Shown here one piece after another: positions 41,645-48,814 of a stretch of 48,814 nucleotides of DNA (position 1 is its first letter; every line of letters begins with the position of its first letter). The stretch lies in NCBI GenBank assembly GCA_016202695.1, contig JACQOE010000039.1, forward strand, positions 1 to 48,814. The letters are read 5' to 3'. The notes under the pieces were generated by a model. The model did not search any database. It saw only the letters and a list, made by a program, of their open reading frames with translations, and had not been told where the DNA came from. A program made the translations under genes and the position numbers. This DNA is from Pseudomonadota bacterium (GTDB lineage: Bacteria > Pseudomonadota > Alphaproteobacteria > JACQOE01).

Positions 41645-41667
41645 ATGCGCGGATCAGGTCCGCGCAT
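41645..41667 (+). repeat. Perfect 9-bp hairpin
   Basis: atgcgcgga (41645-41653) and tccgcgcat (41659-41667) pair perfectly over a five-base loop, with gtgg before and gacgg after. It is a further member of the 'gtggatg...catgac' repeat group. Confidence 0.75.
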
Positions 41668-41983
41668 GACGGCCTTGTTATTGGCCACGGAATGCCCTCT
41701 TCCCGGCGATTTCGATTAAGCCGGACAGCCGTGGCCTTGTGCCGGGTATCCACGGGTTTCCACGCGACGAAACAAAACGTGGATGGCCGTGCCAACCTCC
41801 GGGCACTTCGTCCCGGGGGCATGACGCTCAAAGATTGTGACCGCGTCCCGATCTTTGCGCCAAAACTGCCCCATCGGACAACCGCGGGCTCCGCCCCGTC
41901 ATTCACGATTTTTCAAGCACGTGGATGCCCGGAACACGTCCGGACATGAGGGGGAGGTCGTCTGCGCTCAATCGGAAACCGCA

Positions 41984-42931
41984 CTAGCGCCGCTCGCGCG
42001 CCCACTCGGTCTCCGGCGACGGCAGGTAGGGCGGGAGGTCGAGAAGCCGGGCCGGGTTCTGGCGCGCCATCAGGTCGACCTCGCGCTCGCTCAGGCCGTG
42101 GGTGAGCAGCATCCGAAGCCACATCCGGAAGCCCTCGATCGGATGGGTGTTGTCGTACTGGCCGAGATCGGTGGCGGCGATGCAGTGCTCGGCCCCCACC
42201 GCCTTGACGTGCTCGATCGTGCGCCGGAAGGGGAGCTGCTGGCGGGCCGGCATGTGGGGATTGATGCAGAACTCGATCAGCGCGCCGTCGTCGATCATGC
42301 GCCGGGTGGCGTCGACCGGATAATCGGTGCAGTGCCATCCGACGTGGGTGACGACCAGCTTGACGCCGCCGATCTCGCGCGCCTTGGCCGAGACGGCGAG
42401 CGCCTCGTCGAGGTCGATGTGGCCGGTGCCGACGATCACCCCCGAGGCGCCGGCGAGCTCCAGGATCTCCACCGCCTCGGGCTTGAGCCGGCCCGACTCG
42501 TCGAGCAGGCGGATGCCCTCGATCTCGCGCTGCGGCAGGTTGGCGAGCCGGCTCGCGAGCCAGGGATAGGTGGGCACCCCGAAATGACGGAGATGGTTGG
42601 CCGCGTGCACGGTGGGAAGCCAGCAGACCTTCGCCCCGAAGCCGATCGCCGCGCGCAGCGCCTCGGGGTTGAGGCCCCCGACCGAGTGGTTCATGACGAT
42701 GGCGCCGAACAGCTCGATCCCCGGCACCACCTTGCGCACGAGCTGCACGCGGTCGGCGTTGGGGCTGTAGATACTCTTCAGCACCAGCCCGCGATAGCCG
42801 GAGTCGCGCGCCTGGGTGGCGGCCTCGATCTCGTCGAGCGGGCGGGGGTGCAGGCAGGGCTCGCAGTGGAGGTGCATGTCGATCACCCCCCGCATCAGGG
42901 GCGCGTCGCGGCGCGGAAGCTCGATGGGCAT
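41984..42931 (-). CDS. Metal-dependent hydrolase, amidohydrolase-like (DUF6282-type)
   Basis: A 315-residue TIM-barrel-like protein. The N-terminal DMHLHCEP gives the HxH metal motif at about residues 18-22; VMNHSVGGLN, VGTGHIDLDE and VVTHVGWHC supply further His and Asp residues; and AATDLGQYDN near the C-terminus supplies the last Asp. The overall pattern fits the DUF6282/amidohydrolase-related group of unknown substrate. It is divergent from the TcuA-like flavoprotein gene (143 bp apart). It probably cleaves a ring or C-N/C-O bond in the pathway served by this region; that is inference. Confidence 0.8.
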   Translation of the reverse strand: MPIELPRRDAPLMRGVIDMHLHCEPCLHPRPLDEIEAATQARDSGYRGLVLKSIYSPNADRVQLVRKVVPGIELFGAIVMNHSVGGLNPEALRAAIGFGAKVCWLPTVHAANHLRHFGVPTYPWLASRLANLPQREIEGIRLLDESGRLKPEAVEILELAGASGVIVGTGHIDLDEALAVSAKAREIGGVKLVVTHVGWHCTDYPVDATRRMIDDGALIEFCINPHMPARQQLPFRRTIEHVKAVGAEHCIAATDLGQYDNTHPIEGFRMWLRMLLTHGLSEREVDLMARQNPARLLDLPPYLPSPETEWARERR

Positions 42932-43074
42932 TGCCTTCTTTCCCGATTGCCTGTGGAATGGCGCCCGCGGCCCGCGGCCGGAGCGCGACGGGACGACAAC
43001 CCTTAGCCGGTCGCGGGCCGAAGGACAATCTCCGCGGCCGCGCGCCGCCCGCGAACGCCAGCAAGGACAAAGCC

Positions 43075-44583
43075 ATGGGTTCCCTCGACCTGGGACGCAT
43101 CGACGTGATCGTGGTCGGCGCCGGCAATGCCGCCACCTGCGCCGCCCTCTCCGCCGCGGAAAAGGGCGCCGGCGTGCTGATGCTGGAGGCGGCGCCGGAG
43201 GCCGAGCGGGGCGGCAACTCGGCCTTCACCGGGGGCGCGCTCCGCTTCGCCTACGCCGGGATCGAGGACCTGAAGCGGCTCTGCCCGGACATGAACGAGG
43301 AGGAGCTGACCAACGTCGATTTCGGCACCTACACGGTCGAGCAGTACTTCGACGACATGGGCCGGCTGACCGAGTACCGCTGTCACCCCGACCTTACCGA
43401 GACCCTGATCCGCCGCAGCCACGAGAGCGCGGTCTGGCTGAGGACGAACGGGGTGCGCTTCCATCCCGGGCTCGGCCGGCAGGCCTACAAGGTGGGCGGC
43501 AGGTTCAAGTTCTGGGGCGGGCTCGCCTGCCACATCACCGGCGGCGGGCGCCAGCTCATCGAGACCCTCCACCGCACCGCCGCCGGCAAGGGCATCAAGG
43601 TCCTCTACGAGGCGCCGGCGCTCGCCCTCCTCACCGGCCCGGGCGGGGTCGAGGGGGTGCGGATCGAGCACCAGGGCGGCATCCACGACCTCAAGGCCCG
43701 GGCCGTCGTCCTCGCCTGCGGCGGCTTCGAGGCCAATGCCGAGATGCGCGCCCGCTATCTCGGCCCCAACTGGGACCTGGCCAAGGTCCGCGGCTCGCGC
43801 TTCAACACCGGCAAGGGCATCCAGATGGCGCTCGACCTCGGGGCCATGCCCTTCGGCCACTGGTCCGGCTGCCACGCGGTCGCCTGGGACGTGAACGCGC
43901 CGCCGTTCGGCGACATCGACATCGGCGACCAGTTCCAGAAGCACAACTACCCCTTCGGCATCGTCGTGAACGCGCGCGGCGAGCGCTTCCTGGACGAGGG
44001 GCTGGACTTCCACAGCTACACCTATGCCCGGTACGGGGGCGAGCTCCTCAAGCAGCCGGGGCTCTATGCCTGGCAGGTGTTCGACCAGAAGGTCGTGCAG
44101 CTCCTGCGGAGCGAGTACCGCATCCCGCGCATCACCAAAGCGGTGGCGAACACGCTGGAGGAGCTTGCGGCGAGGCTCGAATCCTCCGACGCGCGGATCG
44201 ACGCGCGAAGGTTCCTGGAGACGGTCCGCGCCTTCAACGCCGCGGTCAGGACCGACGTCCCCTTCAACCCCAATGTCCGCGACGGCCGCGGCACCCGCGG
44301 GCTCGCCATCGACAAGTCGAACTGGGCCAACCCGTTCGACACCCCGCCCTTCGAGGCCTACGCGGTGACCACCGGCATCACCTTCACCTTCGGCGGGCTG
44401 AAGGTGAACGCCGACGCCCAGGTCGAATCGACCACCGGCCGGCCGATCCCCGGCCTCTACGCCGCCGGCGAGATCATCGGCGGGCTCTACTACCACAACT
44501 ACGCCAGCGGCACCGGGCTGATGGCCGGGGCCGTGTTCGGCCGCATCGCCGGGCGCGCCGCGGCAAGAAGCGCGCGGGGGTAG
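43075..44583 (+). CDS. FAD-dependent dehydrogenase, tricarballylate dehydrogenase (TcuA)-like
   Basis: A 502-residue flavoprotein of the fumarate reductase/succinate dehydrogenase flavoprotein superfamily, closest in pattern to TcuA. FAD motif VVGAGNAATCAALSAAEKGA at about 12-31; ERGGNSAFTGGALRF; LACGGFEAN; ITFTFGGLKVNADAQV; and C-terminal LYAAGEIIGGLYYHNYASGTGLM. TcuA oxidises tricarballylate to cis-aconitate, with TcuB re-oxidising it; no tcuB is seen here, so the name is by similarity. AAGGAC nine bases upstream supports ATG 43075 over the longer frame. PrpD-type enzymes nearby also act on aconitate-like acids, which fits. Confidence 0.85.
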   Translation: MGSLDLGRIDVIVVGAGNAATCAALSAAEKGAGVLMLEAAPEAERGGNSAFTGGALRFAYAGIEDLKRLCPDMNEEELTNVDFGTYTVEQYFDDMGRLTEYRCHPDLTETLIRRSHESAVWLRTNGVRFHPGLGRQAYKVGGRFKFWGGLACHITGGGRQLIETLHRTAAGKGIKVLYEAPALALLTGPGGVEGVRIEHQGGIHDLKARAVVLACGGFEANAEMRARYLGPNWDLAKVRGSRFNTGKGIQMALDLGAMPFGHWSGCHAVAWDVNAPPFGDIDIGDQFQKHNYPFGIVVNARGERFLDEGLDFHSYTYARYGGELLKQPGLYAWQVFDQKVVQLLRSEYRIPRITKAVANTLEELAARLESSDARIDARRFLETVRAFNAAVRTDVPFNPNVRDGRGTRGLAIDKSNWANPFDTPPFEAYAVTTGITFTFGGLKVNADAQVESTTGRPIPGLYAAGEIIGGLYYHNYASGTGLMAGAVFGRIAGRAAARSARG

Positions 44584-44590
44584 CCCGCGG

Positions 44591-45472
44591 TCAGGCGTCC
44601 TTCGGCAGGGTCGATTTGCCGAGCGAGCGGGGGTCGCGCCTCGGCCAGCGCCCGGCATCGACCTGGGTGAGGAAGTCGAGGACGCCGCGGTTGAACGACT
44701 CGGGGGCCTCGAGGTTGATGGTGTGGCCGCAGACCGGCATCACCCACAGCCCCGCCCAGGGCATCACCCGCTTCATGAACAGGTTCGGGTCCAGGCAGGG
44801 CTCGTCCTCGTCGCCGGTGACGATCAGGGTCGGCACCTCGAGCGTCCTCAGCTTATCCTCCAGCGCGAAGATGCTGGGCCGGTGCTTGAGGATGCCGCGG
44901 AGCGTGTTGGCCGAACCCTTGGCCGAATGCCGGGCGAAGAGATCGGCGAACTCCTTCCAGCCGCGGGGGTCCTTGTTCTGGAACTGGACCCGGAAGGGGT
45001 TGACCGCATAGGGCCTGATCGCCTCGGCCGAGCCCAGCTCGTCGAAGCGCCGGGCGAAGCCTTCGGTGTCCTTGAGGAACTGCTCGCGCTTCGCCTCCTC
45101 GGCGCCGTAGCCCGCGCCCCCCACCACCAGCGACAGGCAGCGCCGGGGATGGCGCAGCCCGAAGTGCAGGGTGGCGAAGCCGCCCATCGACAGGCCCACC
45201 ACGTGCGCCTTGGCGATCTTGAGATGGTCGAGCACGTGGCCAATGTCGTCGGCGGCGATCTCCTGCGAGTAGGCCGACACCTCCTCGGGCACGTCGGAGG
45301 GCGGGAAGCCGCGGGCGTTGTAGGTGATGCAGCGGTAGCGCTGGCCGAAGAACCGCACCTGCGGCTCCCACGAGCGGTAGTCGCCGCCGAACTCGTGGAC
45401 GAAGACGATCGGCGTGCCGCTCCCCGTCTCCTCGCAGTAGAGCTTCACCCCCCGGGCGTCGGCGAATGGCAT
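44591..45472 (-). CDS. Alpha/beta hydrolase
   Basis: A 293-residue alpha/beta-fold hydrolase. VHEFGGDYRSWEPQ gives the oxyanion-hole region, GLSMGG the nucleophile elbow with the catalytic Ser (about residue 95), TGDEDEPC the acid and CGHTINLEAPESF the His. It resembles 3-oxoadipate enol-lactonase and related carboxylesterase members, which suits the CMD-family genes nearby, but the substrate is not determined. It is tail-to-tail with the TcuA-like gene (7 bp apart) and divergent from the carbamoyltransferase gene (182 bp apart). Confidence 0.9.
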   Translation of the reverse strand: MPFADARGVKLYCEETGSGTPIVFVHEFGGDYRSWEPQVRFFGQRYRCITYNARGFPPSDVPEEVSAYSQEIAADDIGHVLDHLKIAKAHVVGLSMGGFATLHFGLRHPRRCLSLVVGGAGYGAEEAKREQFLKDTEGFARRFDELGSAEAIRPYAVNPFRVQFQNKDPRGWKEFADLFARHSAKGSANTLRGILKHRPSIFALEDKLRTLEVPTLIVTGDEDEPCLDPNLFMKRVMPWAGLWVMPVCGHTINLEAPESFNRGVLDFLTQVDAGRWPRRDPRSLGKSTLPKDA

Positions 45473-45654
45473 GGCCTCACCTCCCCTCTGAACCGCGGCG
45501 CGCGCGCCCGCGCGGCGGCCTCGGCCGGCAGCGAAGGCCGCATCCTACCCGATCGCGCCCTCGCCCGGCTTGCAAAAATCGCCGCCGATGGTACCAAGGG
45601 GCGCGGCGCGGGCGCGGAGCGGGGACTCGCGCCGACCACCGGCGGGCGGCTCGC

Positions 45655-47370
45655 ATGATCGTGCTCGGCATCCACACCGGCAGCGGCCACGACAGCGCCG
45701 CCGCCATCCTCGTCGACGGGCGCCTCGTCGCCTCGGTCGAGGAGGAGCGGCTCACGCGCCGCAAGCACGACGGCGCCTTCCCCCACAAGGCGATCGACTT
45801 CTGCCTTTCGGCCGCCGGGGTGCGCGCCGACGAGGTCGACCACGTCGCCCATGGCTGGCACCCCTACGCCGCCCTCGCCCGCCGGCTCGGCTTCCTCGCC
45901 CGCGGCCTTCCCGGGCGCGGCGCGCTCCGCCGGGCCTGGTTCGTCGCCACCCTGACCCGGGTCTCGCTTTCCGCCGAGCGGGCGCTCCGCCGGCGCTTCC
46001 CCCGCGCCCGGCTCCACCGCGTCGAGCACCACCTCGCCCACGCCGCCAGCGCCTTCTTCTGCTCGCCCTTCGAGCGGGCGGCAATCATCAGCTACGACGG
46101 GCGTGGCGAGTGGGCGACGGGCCTGGTCGCGCGCGGCGAGGGCAACCGGATCGCGCGGCTCCGCGAGCGGCACTATCCCAACTCGCTCGGCCTCCTCTAC
46201 ACCGCCGTCACCCACTTCCTCGGCTTCGAGTCCAACGACGAGTACAAGGTGATGGGGCTCTCCTCCTACGGCGAGCCCGAGTTCCTCGATCTCTTCGCTC
46301 GCATCCTGGGGCTCGACCGCGAAGGCTTCTACCGGGTCGACACCTCCTGGCTCTCGCACCCGGGCTACGCCCCCGTTCCCTGGGGACGGAACTACTTCTC
46401 GGCCCGGATGGTGGAGAGGTTCGGCCCGCCGCGCGCCTCCGGCGAGCCGGTCCGCACGGTCCACAAGAACCTCGCCAAGAGCCTGCAACGGGCGATCGAG
46501 GACCTGGGCGTGGGCATGGCCTCGCGCCTTCGCGCCGAGACCGGGCTCGCCGATCTCGGGCTCGCCGGCGGGGTGGCGCTCAACGGGCTGATGAATCACC
46601 GGATCAAGACCGAGGCCGGCTTCGACCGGCTCTTCATCCCGCCGGCGGCCAGCGACGGGGGCGTGGCGCTGGGGGCGGCGCTGTGGGTCCAGCACCAGGT
46701 GCTGGGCGCGCCCCGCCGCTTCGTCCTCGAGCATGCCTACTGGGGGCCGTCCTTCGCCGACGAGGCGATCGCGGCCGAGATCGACGCCTACCGGCTCCCA
46801 AGCCGGCGCCTTCCCTCTCCCGAGCGCACGGCCGCCGGGCTGATCGCCGGGAACCGCATCATCGGCTGGTTCCAGGGGCGCTCGGAGCTGGGGCCGCGGG
46901 CGCTCGGCAACCGCAGCATCCTCGCCGATCCGCGCGACAAGGCCAACAAGGACAATGTCAACGCCCGCATCAAGTTCCGCGAGGAGTTCCGGCCCTTCGC
47001 GCCGAGCGTGCTGGAGGAGCGGGCGGCGGAGTTCTTCCCGGCGATCGGGGCCTCGCCCTACATGCTCCAGATCTGCCCGGTGGCGGCGGCGAAGAAGGCC
47101 CTCATCCCGGCGGTGGTGCACGTCGACGGCACCGCCCGGCCGCAGACGGTGTCACGCGCGACCAACCCCCGCTACTACGGCCTGATCGAGCGCTTCGCCG
47201 AGGTCACCGGCGTGCCGGTGGTGCTCAACACCAGCTTCAACGTCAAGGGCGAGCCGATCGTCGACAGCCCGGCCGACGCCATCCGCTGCTTCTATTCGAC
47301 CGGGCTCGACTACCTGATCCTGGGGAGGCGCCTCGTCGGCAAGGGCGACCTCGCCCCCGGGGTGGACTGA
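45655..47370 (+). CDS. Carbamoyltransferase, NodU/CmcH family
   Basis: A 571-residue carbamoyltransferase. The N-terminal Kae1-like domain has LGIHTGSGHDSAAAIL (5-20 approximately), EEERLTRRKHDG, the metal-binding HHLAHAASAF and SYDGRGEW; the C-terminal YrdC-like-linked region has QGRSELGPRALGNRSILADPR, FREEFRPFAPSV and VLNTSFNVKGEPI. It makes carbamoyl-AMP from carbamoyl phosphate and ATP and transfers the carbamoyl group to a hydroxyl of a sugar or natural product. The acceptor is unknown; no nod or antibiotic genes are nearby. ATG 45655 aligns with family starts; the longer frame does not. Confidence 0.92.
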   Translation: MIVLGIHTGSGHDSAAAILVDGRLVASVEEERLTRRKHDGAFPHKAIDFCLSAAGVRADEVDHVAHGWHPYAALARRLGFLARGLPGRGALRRAWFVATLTRVSLSAERALRRRFPRARLHRVEHHLAHAASAFFCSPFERAAIISYDGRGEWATGLVARGEGNRIARLRERHYPNSLGLLYTAVTHFLGFESNDEYKVMGLSSYGEPEFLDLFARILGLDREGFYRVDTSWLSHPGYAPVPWGRNYFSARMVERFGPPRASGEPVRTVHKNLAKSLQRAIEDLGVGMASRLRAETGLADLGLAGGVALNGLMNHRIKTEAGFDRLFIPPAASDGGVALGAALWVQHQVLGAPRRFVLEHAYWGPSFADEAIAAEIDAYRLPSRRLPSPERTAAGLIAGNRIIGWFQGRSELGPRALGNRSILADPRDKANKDNVNARIKFREEFRPFAPSVLEERAAEFFPAIGASPYMLQICPVAAAKKALIPAVVHVDGTARPQTVSRATNPRYYGLIERFAEVTGVPVVLNTSFNVKGEPIVDSPADAIRCFYSTGLDYLILGRRLVGKGDLAPGVD

Positions 47371-47391
47371 GCGGGCAGGCGCCGGCCGCGC

Positions 47392-48814
47392 TCACGCCTC
47401 GCAGCCGTAGTCGCGGCGCGCGCCCTCGGCGGTGATGTAGCCGTAGTCGAGGTCGCGGCGCACCAGCGCCCGGTCGCGCGCCTTGGGGTCGCCGTAGCCG
47501 CCGCCCCCGGCCGAGCGGCAGACCAGGCGGTCGCCCGGCTCGAGCACGACGCCGGTATCCTTGGTGCCGATCGGACGTTCGGCTCCGTCGCGGATGAGGC
47601 GGTAGTCGTGGGGCGCTCCCGGCCCGCCGCCGAGAAGCGGATAGGGCCGCACCACCAGCCCTTCGCCCGCGGCATTGAGCACCGCCTTGCCGGCGCCCTC
47701 GTAGCGGAGCGCGTAGATGCCGCCGAGGCCGCCGCGGGTCGCCCCCGGACCGCCCGAGTCGGGACGCAGCCCGTAGCCCTCGACGAACAGGGGGAACGCG
47801 GACTCGGTGCGCTCGACGCTGGGCGAGGTCGTGCCGCCGGGATTGTGGATGACCCCGAGGTTGGACCAGCCGTCCTCCAGCCGGTTCGCCCCCGCGCCCC
47901 CCCGGTTCGAGAAGTAGTGCCAGATGTAGGAGCGGCCATCGCGGTCGGTGCCAGCGATGACGAACCGGAAGCGGCGGGCGAAGCCGGCGAGCACCTGGTC
48001 GGGGGCCGCCTCCTCCATCGCCCGGAGCACCGACTCGATGATCACGCTGCCCGAGAGGGTGGTGCAGCCGGTCACCGGCGCCGGCAGCACCGCGTCGACG
48101 AGGCTGCCCTTGCGGGTGATCACCTTGATCGCCCTGGCGCAGCCGCCGTTCTGGGCCTGCTGGTCGTCGGAAAGGTACATGAAGGCGACGTTGACCGCGG
48201 CCACGGTGTTGGCGATCGGGCTGTTCTGGAACGACCGGACCTGGTCCGGGCAGTCGCGGAAATCGACCTCGACCTCGTCGCCCCCGAGCGTCACCCGGCA
48301 GGTGATGGGCACGCGGGCATTGCCGCAGCCGTCGTCGTCGAGGTGGCTCACGCCGACGTAGGTCCCCGGCTTCCAGCGCCCGAGCTGGGCGCGCATCGCG
48401 GCTTCGCCGGCGTCCAGGATGGCGGCCGCGCAGCGCTCGACCTCCTCGGCCCCGTAGCGGGCGAAGAGCGACGCCAGGCGCTCCGCCCCTACCGTCACCG
48501 AGGCGAGCTGGGCCATGACGTCGCCCCGCGTGTCCTCGGGCTTGCGCGTGTTCTCGCCGATCAGGCGCAAAAGATCCTCGCGCACCCGCCCGCCCTCGAC
48601 GAACTTCACCGGCGGGATGCGGATGCCCTCGTGCCAGATCTCGCGCGCCTTGGGGCTGTAGCCGCCCGCCGAAAGCCCGCCGATGTCGCCCTGGTGGGCC
48701 CGGTTCGCCACCCAGAAGCGCACCCGGCCGCCATCAAACACCGGCCTCGCCAGGGTGATGTCGGGAAGGTGGCTCCCGCCCCAGTAGGGGTCGTTCGCCA
48801 TCAGCACGTCGCCC
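47392..48814 (-). CDS. Hydantoinase B/oxoprolinase family protein (partial, N-terminus missing)
   Basis: The 473 visible residues are the main part of a hydantoinase B (HyuB) subunit, which with HyuA hydrolyses hydantoins, 5-oxoproline-like or related amides, or forms part of an acetone/acetophenone carboxylase. Recognised: GDVLMANDPYWGGSHLPDI at the window edge, HQGDIGGLSAGGYSP, FRDCPDQVRSFQNSP, GGGGYGDPKARD near the C-terminus. The family has about 90 more residues before GDVLMANDP, so the start lies beyond the right edge; a Met inside the visible part should not be taken as the start. HyuA would be expected upstream, outside the window. Confidence 0.92.
   Translation of the reverse strand, partial: GDVLMANDPYWGGSHLPDITLARPVFDGGRVRFWVANRAHQGDIGGLSAGGYSPKAREIWHEGIRIPPVKFVEGGRVREDLLRLIGENTRKPEDTRGDVMAQLASVTVGAERLASLFARYGAEEVERCAAAILDAGEAAMRAQLGRWKPGTYVGVSHLDDDGCGNARVPITCRVTLGGDEVEVDFRDCPDQVRSFQNSPIANTVAAVNVAFMYLSDDQQAQNGGCARAIKVITRKGSLVDAVLPAPVTGCTTLSGSVIIESVLRAMEEAAPDQVLAGFARRFRFVIAGTDRDGRSYIWHYFSNRGGAGANRLEDGWSNLGVIHNPGGTTSPSVERTESAFPLFVEGYGLRPDSGGPGATRGGLGGIYALRYEGAGKAVLNAAGEGLVVRPYPLLGGGPGAPHDYRLIRDGAERPIGTKDTGVVLEPGDRLVCRSAGGGGYGDPKARDRALVRRDLDYGYITAEGARRDYGCEA

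Larger units (their letters stand above)
41188..41983. other. 796-bp non-coding stretch full of dispersed repeats
   Basis: No convincing gene on either strand. GC content is lower than around it. From 41401 to about 41950 it is made of palindromic and direct repeats of several families, listed separately, some whole and some broken. The first 200 bp (41188-41400) hold the promoter region of the CMD genes, but I see no clear hexamer pair there. Confidence 0.75.

Noticed and set aside
41188..41983. Remains of an insertion sequence
   Set aside because: No transposase fragment is readable in any frame and no paired terminal repeats with target duplication were found; the palindromes fit small dispersed repeats better.
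1..48814. tRNA or rRNA genes
   Set aside because: Reading both strands by eye I found no cloverleaf-like segment with a TTCGAATC-type arm and CCA end, and no rRNA-like conserved text; a covariance-model scan would be decisive.

Overview
The window is very GC-rich (roughly 70%), densely coding DNA with GTG/TTG alternative starts, Shine-Dalgarno sequences of the AGGAG/GGAGG type, and intergenic palindromic repeats of the 'cgtcat(t/g)ccc...gggaatcca' kind that are common in Proteobacteria. Gene content (TAXI-type TRAP transporter, several MmgE/PrpD enzymes, NdvB-like GH17-GT2 fusion, RimK-like/GNAT-C39 pair, carboxymuconolactone decarboxylase family proteins, hydantoinase B) suggests an alphaproteobacterium of Rhodospirillales type, perhaps an environmental genome. 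This is inference: there is no rRNA, ribosomal protein or other marker gene here. I see no tRNA, CRISPR array, insertion sequence or phage gene.

Layout. 1-3.7 kb: the end of an unknown gene, then a signal-bearing isoaspartyl methyltransferase coupled to a polytopic spermidine-synthase-like protein. 3.7-7.2 kb: an SDR oxidoreductase and a beta-glucan GH17-GT2 membrane enzyme. 7.5-10.1 kb: a coupled RimK-like ATP-grasp ligase and GNAT-C39 peptidase-like protein. 10.3-16.6 kb: nicotinate phosphoribosyltransferase divergent from a divergent-type PRPP synthetase (with a good sigma70-like promoter between them), an APH-like kinase, a phosphoribosyltransferase, a small protein, RNA 3'-phosphate cyclase RtcA and a zinc-ribbon BCAM0308-type protein.

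16.8-21.3 kb is the centrepiece: a complete selenoneine biosynthesis set. senA (EgtB-like selenoneine synthase, minus strand), senB (selenosugar synthase, plus strand) and senC (selenophosphate synthase fused to an N-terminal FAD/NAD(P) oxidoreductase, minus strand) lie next to each other. SenC makes selenophosphate, SenB transfers selenium to a sugar, and SenA joins the selenosugar to hercynine. The hercynine-forming EgtD is not in the window. An MFS transporter lies directly upstream of senC.

21.4-28.1 kb: a minus-strand run of divergent enolase, glycerate 2-kinase, HtpX-like protease, AtzG-like small protein, amidase and MFS transporter. 28.6-48.8 kb is an accessory catabolic region: an SDR, four MmgE/PrpD paralogues in two divergent arrangements, a TAXI-TRAP permease and binding protein, an NAD-dependent epimerase, two tandem CMD-family proteins, a metal-dependent hydrolase, a TcuA-like flavoprotein, an alpha/beta hydrolase, a NodU/CmcH-type carbamoyltransferase and a truncated hydantoinase B. 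Together they suggest uptake and breakdown of polycarboxylate-like organic acids, with the actual substrate unknown. Two intergenic stretches (30.9-31.2 kb and 41.2-42.0 kb) are packed with dispersed palindromic repeats.
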